The notes: generated by a model from the letters alone, not told the origin. 64,000 nucleotides of DNA from Portunus trituberculatus (GCF_017591435.1 NC_059283.1:2387685-2451684), one strand, 5' to 3'. Shown: positions 38,836 through 50,555, counted from the first letter of the stretch. Numbers and translations are program-made.

Positions 38836-38924
<89 letters not shown>
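38836..38924. repeat. (CA)n microsatellite, 89 bp
   Basis: Uninterrupted CA array. Confidence 0.97.
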
Positions 38925-38926
<2 letters not shown>

Positions 38927-39066
38927 CAGCATCACACGCCAAATATATTTAGTGAAGGAAGCAAATTAAATGTACAAAACAAGGACTAGAAAGAAATGAA
39001 CAGCGTTATAAAAAGAACAACAAGTCTGGTTATTTATGCCTTATATATTAGGTTTTTCCCACAATT

Positions 39067-39070
<4 letters not shown>

Positions 39071-39146
<76 letters not shown>

Positions 39147-39169
39147 CGAGACATCTGAGTGGGGTGGGG

Positions 39170-39264
<95 letters not shown>

Positions 39265-39297
39265 GAGGGGAGAGGAGGAGGAGGAGGAGGAGGAGAG
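39071..39297. repeat. double (GA)n array with (GGA)n tail
   Basis: GA at 39071-39141 and 39173-39261 flank a 31-bp unique spacer, followed by GGA at 39272-39297. Confidence 0.97.
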
Positions 39298-40111
39298 GGG
39301 CCGGGAGAGATTCGTGTCTAATATTGCACACTCTGTTGCAAGCTCTGTCGCAGGCCGCACACACAACATGACGGGAGCCGGATATTATTGCAAATCTTCC
39401 CCCAGAGTCGGTCGATTGCCTTCCGTGCAGTTTATTGCCGGGTTGGAGGGAGAGTCTCGGAGCGTCGGCCACCTCTGCGCCGCCTTCTACACCCTTAATG
39501 CCCCTTTATTAATATGCGGCTGGCGCTGTTAATGTTGCTTTTGCCTCTGCTGTTAATGCTGTTATTGCTACCGCTCCTGTTGCCTCGTTGCCCTGACTGT
39601 TGATGGTTGGCAGTGCACAGCCGCTCGAGCTTCCAATGGCTTTGCTACAATGTCTTGATGCTGCTGGAGGCCTCAACTAAATACAGCTTGTGCTCTCGTG
39701 TTATGGGGTATATTTACTTCTTGTCCTCTTTGTGCTGTTGTATTTATCATTCTTCTCCAATATTAATCTCTTTCCCCCCCTCTTTGTCACTTCCCGTCCT
39801 TGATATTCGTCCTTAATTAAATACTGTTAGGTTTTGGCATTATGGGTTATATTTGCTCTGCGTCTCCATATTTCTCACTCTTTCTCCCTCGCCCTCACTC
39901 TCTTATATACTCCCTTCTTCTCAACTTGTGCTTTGGTTGCGGCCTATACACTTCATGTCATCTGCCTCTCTCTTTCTCTTCTCCCTATACTGATCGATTA
40001 CAGGCTGAATATTTGTCTCTGAGTCCGTTTCTCACTGTCACACTCTCCTTGCATCCCTCTGTCTGTCCCTCATGTGTCCCTCACCCTCCCAGAACTCCAT
40101 CTCGCCACCAT
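39298..40111. other. unique DNA, no gene supported
   Basis: A frame continues right from the GA array to about 39532 with mixed residues, but its left half is repeat translation. No exon boundary is clear. Confidence 0.5.
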
Positions 40112-40152
40112 CCTCACTCTCTCCCTCACTCTCTCCCTCACTCCTCCCTCAC
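40112..40152. repeat. (CCCTCACTCTCT)n 12-bp repeat
   Basis: About three near-identical 12-bp units. Confidence 0.8.
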
Positions 40153-40544
40153 TCCCTTCACCGGACTGAGCTAAAGCCGCACAGACCATTTCGTTTTTAA
40201 AAGTATCAAGTGCCTTTCTCTCTCCCCTCCCTCCCTCGGTGTTTTAACCTCCACGTAATCCAACCTTCCGTAGCTACCCATTAATAGGAACTACATGAAA
40301 TCAGAAGCTGTAATCGCCGAGTAAAAAGGGATTCGAGCCGTCCAGTTTCGTATATCGTCTTAGGAGCCACGGCAGTGAGGCGCCACCGTGAAAAAGTCGC
40401 CGGCTCTTGGCTCACGGATGGTATTTCTAAAAGTTCTGCCGTCGAAGCTTCGCGGAGCATCGACGCTAGGTTTGTAAGAGGCTTCACACGCTGACTCAGA
40501 GGCTAGTTATATTTATAGTGCACCGTTTAGCTTGTGTGTCTTTG

Positions 40545-40930
40545 AGTGAAGAGGAACAGGAAGAAGAGGAAGAGGAGAGGGACATAAAGACGAGGAAGAG
40601 AAGGAAAGGGCTTTATGGGACGAGGAAGATGAGGCGATGGGGAGAAGGAAGAGGAAAACAGGGATGAGGGAGCTTTCTGGAAGGAAAAGAATAGAAAGGA
40701 GTATGCGAAGAAAGAAAAGAAGAAGAGGAAAGGGACTAGGAAGAAGACTGAATGGAGATGATAAAGAGGAGGAGGAGGACGAGGAAGAGGAGGGAGAGGG
40801 AGAAGAAGAGGGAGCTTTCTGGAGGCACAGAATATAAAGAAAAAACAAGAAGAGGAAAGAGACTAGGAAGAAGACTGAATGGAGATGATAGAAAGAGAGA
40901 AGGAAGAGGAGGAGGAGGAGGAGGAGAAAG
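40545..40930. repeat. purine tract with a 142-bp tandem duplication
   Basis: GAGGGAGCTTTCTGG occurs at 40666 and 40808, and AAGAAGACTGAATGGAGATG recurs in both copies. The second unit lacks part of the middle. The rest is GAAGAGGA-type low complexity. Confidence 0.88.
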
Positions 40931-41812
40931 GGATCGGTTCTCAGTTCTCAGTTCTCAGGTGTTGAAAGTCCAGCGGTTTTTTGGCACAGTGTCTTATGGT
41001 CTGACGCGCCGGACTCTCGTGTGTGAATAGCTGGCTGTTGTGGATTAAATTTAGGCCCGGACTTTAAGAAGATTATTCAGGAGGGGACCGCGGGAAGGAC
41101 ACACTGAGCCCCCGCGGCACAACAGAGTCCTCAAACACACCTTGACACATAGCGACACTCTACGCCACTGTGTGAAAGGCAGTGAGAGGGAGGGGAAAAA
41201 AAGTGTGAAAGGAAATATGTATAAAGAGAAATCGTGCGGTGGGAGTAGTCGTGAAGTGAACGAGACGTGTTGTGGGGTTTTATATTTCATTCACCGTTTT
41301 TTTTTATTTTTCATTTTTTTTCTTTTTTTTTTCTAGTGCAGGGTCCAGACGGGTCAGGTATGGGTTACCTGGCGTGTATACCTTGTTGTTATCTTGCGTC
41401 ATTTTTGTCTGCGGTTCAAGTTTTCGTCTCCTTGAAGCTTCAGAAATGTGATACTCTCCTCCTTTTCTTACAATGCGCTGCGCTCTTACCTAACTTGCGC
41501 TGCGCTTCCAACTTACTACTAACGTTCCTACAAAGCGCACTTTTCCACTTTGTTTTATCACTAGTTTTTGTTGTTCGCAAGTGCAAGTGTTTAATCTGCA
41601 CTCTTGTATAATTTTCTTTCATTTAGGTCTTACAAGGTGTTCGGTTCAGTTTTTGCCTTTACAAAATATTAACTTTTTTATTTATTTAAGATTTATATTG
41701 TATTGAATCTGCGCTGCGTTTTTAACATAATACTTTAATTTCTATGTTTGTAATATTTTTTTTTCGAGTCTGCATAGCTCTTTAACACAATAGTTTCTTT
41801 CTTAGGGATTCA
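40931..41812. other. unique DNA, T-rich after 41290
   Basis: CTGCGCTGCG words near 41470-41520 and 41710 hint at decayed repeats. No gene seen. Confidence 0.5.
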
Positions 41813-42025
41813 TTAGCCTCTTGACCACCATGACGCGTTTCCATATTCATTCTGCTTACTATTTGGTGATTTTACACAGCTTCAGAAACATATGTGGAGA
41901 TTGAAATAGTGAAGAGTGTGGTCATTAATCTTCTGACCTCCATAGACCCTTCTTAATGTCAATAAAATGATTTAATCGAACACAAATCTCAAGGTAAAAA
42001 TGCGTTCCAGTATTGAAGGGGTTAA
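41813..42025 (-). mobile_element. MITE-like element, copy C
   Basis: About 213 bp, inverted relative to copies A and B. The left edge reads TTAGCCTCTTGACCACCATG. The right edge, read on the minus strand, starts TTAACCCCTTCAATACTGGA. Internal blocks CAGCTTCAGAAACATATGTG and CCATAGACCCTTCTTAATGT match the other copies. Non-coding. Confidence 0.9.
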
Positions 42026-43038
42026 TAAGGTCAGCTTCCACACTTAGGTCATCACTAGTTGGTCAGAAAAGTCAATCTAGATACAATGGAATGAGTAATA
42101 CATATGACTTAACTCCAATTAAAAAAAATGTCATACTTCATAAAATCCTTTATTAACACCTAATAAAACTAACGTTCCTGGTACTTAAGAAAATAGACAA
42201 ACGTGTCATGAAACATACACATCAATTTCAGATTTATTAAGGTGCGCACTGCTCCGGGACTGCGCCGCGCTCTTAATTCCCACTTCATAACCAGCGTGGG
42301 CGTAAGAAAGCTAACTAATCATGGCATGTATAAGATTTCTCATTTCGCGGCTGCAGCTCCACATCGCCCAGGGTTGTATCTCTCCCCTAAACAGTATTTA
42401 CTGATATTCCAGAGCAGGTTTTCAGGCATTACACCATAAATACCACGCAATATCATAATACTTTGCTTCCAGATTGCTTGGGAAAAAAGTTGCTTCTACT
42501 CCCTGTGCCCCTCCCCCCTCCGTCCATCAGCTGCATGTTCTTGTTATCTCATTTCGCTCTTTTATCTTCGTTTTTCATCTCCCTTCGCTTTTCGTTCAGT
42601 GTGTATACTTGTGCCTCCCTCAGCCTTTCCATCTTCCCCTCCCTGATCCTCCGTCCCCCATAACTCGGCCACTACCTCCCCTAAGACCTAATTTCCTTCT
42701 CTCATCACCTCTCGGTCTGATCCCTCCGCCAGCCATAGCAATACAAGGGCGCCTTTCTCTGCTGTAATCTGGGAGTAGCAAAGTGTTATCCCACCTTCCT
42801 CATAACTTACTCCTCCGCCAGACTCCACCTCGCTCAATCCTCTCCCTTGTGGCGCCCTCACAGTAGGAAATAAGGAGATTAGTTCCTCATATCTGAGCTC
42901 TCCACGGGGTAAGCATTATTAAACATCCACTACGAATTCCTCATCCAGGTTCTCGCCGCGAATTTCGGAGAGTATACTACGAACGGGAAAGGTTTTATTA
43001 TTTTCCGCCGCGGGAGGTGGTTTGGGTTTCGGCGAGAA
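42026..43038. other. unique DNA, no gene seen
   Basis: AT-rich at first, pyrimidine-rich at 42490-42720. No exon-like segment is persuasive. Confidence 0.55.
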
Positions 43039-43337
43039 GGGATGAACCAAAGGCCGCCTCCTTCTAGACTATGTTAGAACTTGATTCATTACGTGGCGAG
43101 GTGCTGGTGCCTCTGCTGTGTTGACTTGGATGAACAGAAAGGAGAGGGAGGGTGGCAGCAGGGAGAAAGAGGGAGAGAGAGAGAGGGTGATAGACATAGG
43201 GGTTAAAAAGTAGCAAGGGATGAACGGAACGCCACCTCCATCTAAACTGTGTTAGAACTTGATTCATCACGTGGCGAGGTGCTGGTGCCTCTGCTGTGTT
43301 GACTTGGATAAACAGAAAGGAGAGGGAGGGTGGCAGC

Positions 43338-43376
<39 letters not shown>

Positions 43377-43648
43377 TAGAGAGTGCTATAGTGAAGGATT
43401 AAAAAGTAGCAAGGGATGAACGGAACGCCGCCTCCTTCCAGAATGAGAGTTTGATCTTCATTATGTGGTGGTTATGTGATGGTGAGTACTCGTATCCGTG
43501 TTATGTTGACTTGAATAAACAGGCCACTCTAGGGAAAGGATGGAGTGTGGGTTTATAAAGTAGGATGAACCGAACCACTCCTTATGAATCACGAGTCAGA
43601 ACTTCATTATGGGTAGCTTGTACTAAGTTGTGCTGAATAAATAGACAC

Positions 43649-43707
<59 letters not shown>

Positions 43708-44165
43708 AGGAAGAACTGACGAAATGCAGCCTCCTTCTTTTAGACCATCTGTTGAAACTTGATTCATTTAGAAAACTAGAGATTTCTGCATGTGTTCACT
43801 TCAAGAGCCTAACGGGAAATGAAGATCCAAACATTCAGGAAGTAAGGAAGGATATTTAACCTCCTTTAAATCATAAGCGAAGACGATATTCATTAATTAA
43901 GTGTTACTGAGTCGTGTCCGTGTTGACGTAGAGAAATAGACACCAGCGTTTTTTTGTAAGAGAGGGATAGAGAGAGAGTGAGTGAAGGATCCAAGATATA
44001 GAAAGAAACTGAACCTTCTTACAGATCACACACAAAAACTTGATATCCATTAATTAAGCGCTACTGACTCGTGTTCGTTGCCTTGAAGAAACAGAACCCA
44101 CGGCTCTTACAGGGAGGGAGAGTGAGTGAGAGAGTAAGGGATCCAAGAGGGGAGAGAGCGAGGGT
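43039..44165. repeat. satellite array, 7 units of 137-196 bp
   Basis: Units start near 43039, 43217, 43413, 43562, 43708, 43845 and 44003. The clearest share GGGATGAACGGAACGCC, then CTTGATTCAT and GTGTTGACTTGGAT followed by AAACAGA. Each unit has a GA-rich segment; those in units 2 and 4 have grown into (GA)n microsatellites. Identity falls sharply from left to right. Confidence 0.92.
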
Positions 44166-44630
44166 AAGGCTTGGCGCCCCTCCTCTGAGCGCTCTCATAT
44201 TGGCAGCAGCATTCACTGTTGGGGTCCGAGCGTCCACCACAGCCCGCCAGCCCGTGCTCAATATCACTCCTCTCCCTCCATCCCTGTCCCCTCTCACCCT
44301 CTCCCTCTCCCAAGCCTACGCCTCACACAATGCCTCTTTTATTGGACAAGAGCGGGAACCTTATTTACAATAGTTCAATTTCTGTTTTATAGGTCATTTC
44401 GGAAGGGTAGCTATGGTATTAATGATAGGGCCGACACGGGTCAATATTTGCGCCCCGTGTGTCTCCCTGGAAGAGTCTCCCGCAAGGACCTCGAGGCTCC
44501 TCCCGGGCGGCGGCGTGGGCAGGGCGAAGGAGGCCCGTTGAGGAAATTGTTTATATTATTGGTAAGCGCTTCAATATCCTGCGTCCCTCTTATTTTCTTC
44601 TTATTTTCCTCTCGACGACACACCGCCAAG

Positions 44631-44632
<2 letters not shown>
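44166..44632. other. unique DNA, no gene supported
   Basis: Moderately GC-rich. An open frame from 44459 runs into the CT array and is not credible. Confidence 0.5.

Positions 44633-44680
<48 letters not shown>
44633..44680. repeat. (CT)n microsatellite
   Basis: Perfect CT array of 48 bp. Confidence 0.97.
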
Positions 44681-44683
<3 letters not shown>

Positions 44684-44748
44684 ACACGTATTGTTTACTT
44701 GTTACAGGATAATTATTGACTTTATTTTTTATTACACAGGACTGATTG

Positions 44749-44750
<2 letters not shown>

Positions 44751-44832
<82 letters not shown>
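44751..44832. repeat. (CT)n microsatellite
   Basis: Perfect CT array of 82 bp. Confidence 0.97.
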
Positions 44833-44834
<2 letters not shown>

Positions 44835-45236
44835 CTAAATAACAAAAGAAAATGAGAAATGACTGCTGTTGCTATCTAGAAAGTCTGACAGAATCTTTTT
44901 GGACGCTTTGATAAACAAACATCAATTACCGAAAAAACTCCTGAAGGCGCAGACCCTTTGGCATTCAGTAAAGGCTAAGTAAGGCCCCTATTAAACAACC
45001 CCCCCTAGTGAACAAAAGCGTAGAAAATCCCAGTACTCTATTGAGAAAACATAATTATTCCTTGATTGTGAGTAAATGGGAAAAAAGGGAAGGTTTCTTG
45101 ATAATTTGCTGCTAAACTTGTCTTTCAACTTGTCTTTCAGGTAAAAACCAAATCGAATTTTGAAAGTTTACCGTAAAATTCGTATTAAGACTTACCTTTT
45201 TTCGTCTGTTGAAAATATTGTGAAGGTAGAACTAAC

Positions 45237-45237
<1 letters not shown>

Positions 45238-45272
<35 letters not shown>

Positions 45273-45279
45273 TGTGTGT
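45238..45279. repeat. (GT)n microsatellite
   Basis: GT array with one C interruption near its right end. Confidence 0.95.
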
Positions 45280-45415
45280 AGGCGTCATTCTTGGGGAAGG
45301 AGAAAGTTCCCAGCGGTTCTACTACAACGCACATACATAAATAAGCTTGTGTACATGATTGTGAGGCACCGAGGCGTGTCACGGATCTTACTGTGAACGT
45401 GTGTGTATGTGTGTC

Positions 45416-45472
<57 letters not shown>
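45416..45472. repeat. (GT)n microsatellite
   Basis: GT array preceded by GTATGTGTGTCTGTCT variants. Confidence 0.95.
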
Positions 45473-45479
<7 letters not shown>

Positions 45480-46016
45480 GGTGGGTGTTCGTATGCAAAT
45501 GTAAGTATAATAAGCTTAATGTTTGCTTTGCGATGGTCATTTTTCTATAATTAGTGAGAGGAGGAGTAGTGAGCAGCGCATGATACTCGTGCTGAACGCA
45601 ATGAAGTGTGACGAGGAGAGAGAATTAGAGAGAAAGAAAAAGAAAACAAAAAGTACCGTCGGTTATCAAGGAAAGGAACGTAATATTTAGAAACGGTCAA
45701 GTAGTTCACAAAGCAACGTTCAAATCATCACAATACCTTCTTTTTTTTTTTACTTTTTTTCTTTCTTTAACACACAATATATTTTTTTCATCTACTCAGA
45801 CACTATTTACTACTACATAATTCTCCACTTTATAGATTCAACTTCTTTGTCATGCTTTGATCTTCTAAAAATATATATTACAAAGTTGAACTGATTCCCT
45901 TGACATTAGGTTGCTGTGCCTCATTTACATTATTTGCTTTTTAATTTATCATCTCGTTCTTTTGTTTTTACTATTCACAAAGAAAGATAAATGTAAGCAG
46001 GAAGACGAGCTGTTGC
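45473..46016. other. AT-rich DNA, no gene seen
   Basis: A- and T-runs; no repeat unit or exon. Confidence 0.6.
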
Positions 46017-46057
<41 letters not shown>

Positions 46058-46102
46058 GAGGAGGAGGAGGAGGAGGAGGAGGAGGAGGAGGAGGAGGAGG
46101 AG
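46017..46102. repeat. compound (GTA)n(GGA)n
   Basis: GTA switches to GGA at about 46056 with no spacer. Confidence 0.97.
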
Positions 46103-46119
46103 AAAAAAAGGTGTAATAG

Positions 46120-46340
46120 CAGTAGAACGTGGAGGAGGAAGAGGAATAAGAGGTGGCTGAGGAGTAGAAAAGTAGAAAGATCAGGAGTAGAAAGAGGAAA
46201 GAGTAGGGAGATAAGAGACGGAGGAGGTGGAGGAGTTAGACTCGGAAGAGGAAGAAGAGGAAGAGGAGGAGGAGGAGGAGGAGGAGGAGACGCAGTAGGA
46301 GAGAGCTAGAGAGAGAGAGAGAGAGAGGGAGGGAGGGAGC
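46120..46340. repeat. purine tract with (GGA)n and (GA)n
   Basis: GGA at 46262-46289 and GA at 46308-46326 inside GAAGAGG-type DNA. Confidence 0.85.
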
Positions 46341-46448
46341 AAGGGGCAGAGAAGGTAATACACCCGCTTAATATTGCAAGTTTAATATCGTGGCGGTAGT
46401 GGACAGTGAGCTGGCTGTGGGGGGCTTTATTAAACTCAACACGGCCTG

Positions 46449-46527
46449 ATGGACGCTACCCTAATATCAGCGAGCTGCACTACGATCAAGTCGAGAGCTA
46501 ATATTACATTCCTGAAACATCTCGTGG
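46449..46527 (+). CDS. candidate first coding exon
   Basis: An ATG opens 26 codons, beginning MDATLISASCTTIKSRANIT, and reaches a donor-like GTGG/GTAGGT. The residue mix is natural but there is no upstream promoter signal or recognised domain. Confidence 0.15.
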
Positions 46528-46589
46528 GTAGGTATGCAAGCCATTGCGATATATTAGCAGGAGACCTAAGGGCTTGCCGTAACCCGCCC

Positions 46590-47040
46590 CACAGAGAGAG
46601 AGACGGGGGAGGAGAGGGAAGGAGAGAAGGGAGGGTCGGAGAAAAGCAGCAGAAGGAGGAGGAGGGTGATGGCTCTCCTGTTCTCTGTTTCCTATGCAGT
46701 TCCTCCTTCTTTTATGCCTTTCTGTTGGGGGAAAGCTTTCCAGAAGTACAAGGGAAAGAGCGAAAGAGAAGACTGAGAAAGAGAGAGCGAGGGAGTGGGT
46801 GGAGGAGGGCGGGGAGGGAAAGAGGGAGGGAGGGAGCAGGAGAGGAAATGAGAAGCAAGTAAGGGCGGGAGGGATGTGGGGGTTGAAGTGGACCCAGGAG
46901 AAGGAGGAGGAGGAGAAGGAAAGGGGGCGAAGGAAAGGAGGGGAGGAGTAGGGAAGAGAAAGGCTGGGAGGGACATGAAGGAGGGTTGAGGGAAGTAGGA
47001 GGAGGAGGAGGAGGCGGAGGAGGAGGAGGAGGAGGAGCGG
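46590..47040. repeat. polypurine tract
   Basis: GGGAGG, GAAGGAG and AGAGGGAG words for 450 bp, ending in a GGA array (46998-47036). Interrupted only at 46680-46740. Confidence 0.8.
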
Positions 47041-47109
47041 CTGCGGGTTAGGGATTGTTTATTATTGGTATTTCACCACTTCATTAACACAGGACACTGA
47101 GTCTCCGAG

Positions 47110-47227
47110 GGGGCGAGGGAGGGGAGGGAGAGAGGAGGGAGAGAGGAGGGAGAGAAGGAGTGAGGAGGGAAGGGAATAGAGATGAAGAGGGGAGTAAAGA
47201 GGAGAAGAGGAGAAGAGGAGAGAGAGA

Positions 47228-47294
<67 letters not shown>
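47110..47294. repeat. GGAGGGAGAGA repeat and (GA)n
   Basis: Three to four 11-12-bp GGAGGGAGAGA units at 47122-47160, purine-rich DNA, then perfect GA at 47231-47294. Confidence 0.9.
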
Positions 47295-47297
<3 letters not shown>

Positions 47298-47413
47298 AAT
47301 ATGTAATCGAAGACTCGGGAGAGACACTGATATGATTAGAAAATATAAAATAACATACTTATATTTCTGCTGTAGAGACGAGGAATATTTGACAGTAATG
47401 AATAAATAGACTG

Positions 47414-47415
<2 letters not shown>

Positions 47416-47471
<56 letters not shown>
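47416..47471. repeat. (GT)n microsatellite
   Basis: Perfect GT array of 56 bp. Confidence 0.97.
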
Positions 47472-47473
<2 letters not shown>

Positions 47474-48012
47474 GCTCGATACTCGGGTCATCTGGCATAT
47501 TAGTACCACAAACACGGGGAAACATGAAGCCTGTTTGTACACCGCCATGTTTGACGACAACATAATTAACTTCTAAATGGATAACAAATACTGAAACGCC
47601 AAAAGTAATCAGAGACATTCCATTCATGCATTCATTAATTGTATTTGTTCACCGTTTGAGCTTGAGTGACGCAGGGACGGGCACTATGTCGCTTAGGCCT
47701 AACTGCTATTTTTTATTTAGCCTTTTAATCTCTAAGGAATTTTTTTTATAGTAATTGCCTGCATTGTCTCCTCTCATTCCCTTTTTTCCTTTTTTCAGCA
47801 TATGGAGATGGTACTTTTATTAACCTTCTTACTTGTCTATTTTCCTCACTTTTCTTTTTTAGTTTACTTATATGGAAACATTTATTAATCTGTCAATGTT
47901 TTCTTGTCATTTTTTTTATGCCTTTCGTTTTCCTTGTTATCAATGTGCCATGGAATTTGATTGTCCCGTCGCTTTTAAATTAATATTTCAATCTCTTCCT
48001 TCTTCCTGGTAA
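47472..48012. other. unique, T-rich DNA
   Basis: No gene or repeat seen. Confidence 0.55.
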
Positions 48013-48205
48013 TCTTGCCTCAAAGACCCACCTACAGAAACCATCCTCGTGCAGGATTTTAATGGAGACTTCACGGTTCAGGCCTGTAATTAAAGAGATT
48101 TTATACCAGTAGTTTTATTTCCCCGTATTTTCTCTCTCTCTCGCCACTCATCTTGCCTCTCTACGGAAACCATCCTTGTGTAGGCTTTTAATTGCAACTT
48201 TGCGG
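48013..48205. repeat. partial direct duplication, about 136-bp spacing
   Basis: ATCTTGCCTC, then ACGGAAACCATCCTTGTGTA followed by TTTTAAT (48149 onward) matches ATCTTGCCTC, then ACAGAAACCATCCTCGTGCA (48013 onward). The second copy is incomplete. Confidence 0.75.
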
Positions 48206-48326
48206 CGGAGCTTGACGTGCAGTGCAGTTGCTATTCATCCACCCTTTCACCTCGCCTTTCCCTCTGCCTCAGCATCAGGGGCGGGAGACGAGGGCGGCGG
48301 GGAGGAGGCAGAGGCGGGCAGACCTT

Positions 48327-48942
48327 GCCAATACGCTCACTTAGTTAATTGGCTATTGAACAGAGAAGCATAGCAAATCCTTTCCTTAACAACCAATCAT
48401 ACGTCGAGTCTGATTGGATATTGAGTTCTGGTGATCATACGAGCACCAACCATCCCCACCGTCTCTGTATTGGGCTGATGTATTGGCTCCACCGGCTCAT
48501 TCTTGATCCACGAGATACCGCAGTCCCCCCTTGTACACTGACTAGTTCTGATTGGTGTGGTGATTGGGGGCCCGAGTTACGGTGAGTCTATGGCACGCCG
48601 AGAGCCGCTCATGGTGCCTCCTCGTGATAGGGTAGATGTTGGAGCAGGATTAGGGTGCACTATGAGACCGGTGTTTTTCAAGACTATACTCGTTACTCTG
48701 ATGTATTTTTCCATGTTTGTATTGTTCTTTTGTGCTCAGTCGCTATCTACTATCCCCGTCCCTTCCTCACACACACACACACACACACACACACGGTAAT
48801 TGCCTCATGGTGAGAATGAAATATCACTGGATGTTGTCGGCGCGTCACAAAAGTCATTCAGATTGATTGGTTGCTGAGCTTTTAAGTCAGTTAGCCCCGC
48901 CCTCACTGCATCTGTTAGATGTATACAGACGCTGCCTATTGG
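48327..48942. promoter_or_regulatory. cluster of CCAAT/ATTGG motifs
   Basis: Ten ATTGG or CCAAT pentamers occur in about 620 bp (near 48327, 48348, 48393, 48413, 48469, 48482, 48551, 48563, 48866 and 48938), where about one is expected. AACCAATCA occurs twice, once on each strand, and a GC box (AGCCCCGCCCTC, 48893) lies between the last two. It could be a promoter with NF-Y-type sites. Confidence 0.3.
48769..48794. repeat. (CA)n microsatellite
   Basis: Perfect CA array of 26 bp inside the CCAAT-motif cluster. Confidence 0.95.
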
Positions 48943-48956
48943 TCGTCGTCACCTAC

Positions 48957-48957
<1 letters not shown>

Positions 48958-49019
<62 letters not shown>
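48958..49019. repeat. (CT)n microsatellite
   Basis: Perfect CT array of about 62 bp. Confidence 0.97.
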
Positions 49020-49020
<1 letters not shown>

Positions 49021-49432
49021 AATGAACGAAGGCTGGATCCAATAAGAGAATATTTTGCCTTCCTGGTCAAAATAAAATAGAATAAATGTTTTGATAATTG
49101 TAGGTCACACAGTTTGTAGACAAATGTCAAATAAACCACGTGTGCAACTCGATTAAACTTGAGTGTAGAACAAACTATGTCAATATAATAAAACAATTAT
49201 ACGCATTTTTGTACAGCTACAATAAATATAAATTAATCACAGCGTAAGCCCGTACTACAGGCGCCAAGCCCTCGCAGCTTTTAATTATATCAAACTTATT
49301 ATATACGAAAATTAATTACCAATCACGAATTGTTATGTGCTTTTTTTCAATCTAAAACAGCTTCACAATGACCAGCTCATATAAAATTAACAGCATTAAT
49401 CACAAAGGCCTCTCCAGAAGCCAGCAGGCCAG
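49020..49432. other. AT-rich unique DNA
   Basis: No gene or repeat seen. Confidence 0.6.
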
Positions 49433-49699
49433 CCCCGCCCCGCCCTGCCCCGCTCCGCCCTGCCCCAAGGTCGACACTCCCGCCTGAGCCACGGGAAAGT
49501 CAACCCAAGGCCCCGCCCGCGCCGAGGACCGTCTTGTCGCCGCGCACATAATCTGGCCCGACATGTTTCTAGCGCGAACAATACTCGACTTAATCAAAAG
49601 CCGTATGAGTTTCGTCAGTCCGGTCGACCTCGATAATTAGACCGGTGGAGTTCCCGGTAGGCGGCGGGCTGTAAGGGCGGGGCTGGGGGGCGGGGGCGG
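49433..49699. promoter_or_regulatory. GC-box/G-quadruplex island
   Basis: CCCCGCCC-type boxes at 49433-49466 are C-rich on the plus strand, and GGGCGGGGCTGGGGGGCGGG starts at 49675 on the same strand. CpGs are frequent between them. It resembles a CpG-rich promoter or a quadruplex pair. No transcript start can be assigned, and the Arg/Pro frames here are composition artefacts. Confidence 0.35.
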
Positions 49700-50105
49700 T
49701 GTACCCGACCCCTGCCACACGCCCCAGGGTATCGTAGCCCCGTGTGGTCTCAAAGCTTGGAAGTAGAGGTCGAGGTAACGTTGGGTGATGTTATTGAATT
49801 TTATATAACATTAATCTACCTCCCTTCTCTTGAGGGCATTACACTCGCGGGTGTTATTTACTGTGCAAAGATTAATTAAGATAAAGATCTGCCCTTCAAT
49901 TACCTAATGTTTGCCGGGCTGCGCTACAAAAACCTAATCCGGCTGGCTGCAGGAGGCACGGCCGCCCACCGACAATGCGGGGGAATGAGGAAAACCGAAA
50001 AAAAAAAAAAAACCGTGAGGGAAAACAGGAGTGCTGCCGTTGTTGTCGGTACCTTTTTTGTGACAGGAAGGAAACAAAACAATACGTAGGGATCAGGTTA
50101 CCCTT
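49700..50105. other. unique DNA, no gene seen
   Basis: Mixed composition with an A-run at 49998-50012. Confidence 0.5.
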
Positions 50106-50499
50106 TCATGGCTGACTTGATGAGACTTTTGTGGTGGGAAATCCTATCCACAACACTCTGACCTCGCCCTGAGCCGCCGCTGCCTGCGCGCCGCCTGACG
50201 GAGGTGGAAAGAGCAGACTCACGCGCCTCAGAATCCCCTCCGAGGAATATCCTGGGGGAGGCGCGTCAGGTAACCCCATATTAGCAGGTAGGAGAACCAT
50301 TACTCACAGGTAGCGCAGGCAACACCCAAGTCCACTTTTGTCCTCCCTCTGCTCTCCCTCTCTCCCTCTTCCAGTGTTCCGCCAGCCGGCCAGCACGCTT
50401 ACCTGTGTGGGAATGGAGAAACGTGAGCCATAATGAAAACAAAGATTAAAGGGATATTTCTGAGCCGTATCCCAGCAGCTGTCACGCCACTCCCGGACC
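50106..50499 (-). CDS. candidate two-exon 3' gene end
   Basis: Exon a (50499-50403) follows an acceptor-like AATATCCAG, reads VREWRDSCWDTAQKYPFNLC then FHYGSRFSIPTQ, and ends at a strong donor CAG/GTAAGC in phase 0. Exon b (50168-50106) starts after CGGCTCAG in the same phase, reads GEVRVLWIGFPTTKVSSSQP and stops at TGA. The implied intron is 234 bp. Phase agreement and residue mix support the model; the second acceptor has a poor pyrimidine tract and no homolog is recognised. Confidence 0.25.
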
Positions 50500-50555
50500 C
50501 TGGATATTACGTTCGTCAGACACACACACACACTACTAAATTCTCGCTCTATTAC

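Noticed and set aside
43039..44165. CRISPR-like regularity in the repeat arrays
   Set aside because: Units are long, contiguous and diverging, with no short identical repeats and unique spacers; the DNA is eukaryotic.
49396..49597. Arg/Gly/Pro-rich minus-strand frames
   Set aside because: They are translations of the GC-box island and lack any other coding sign.
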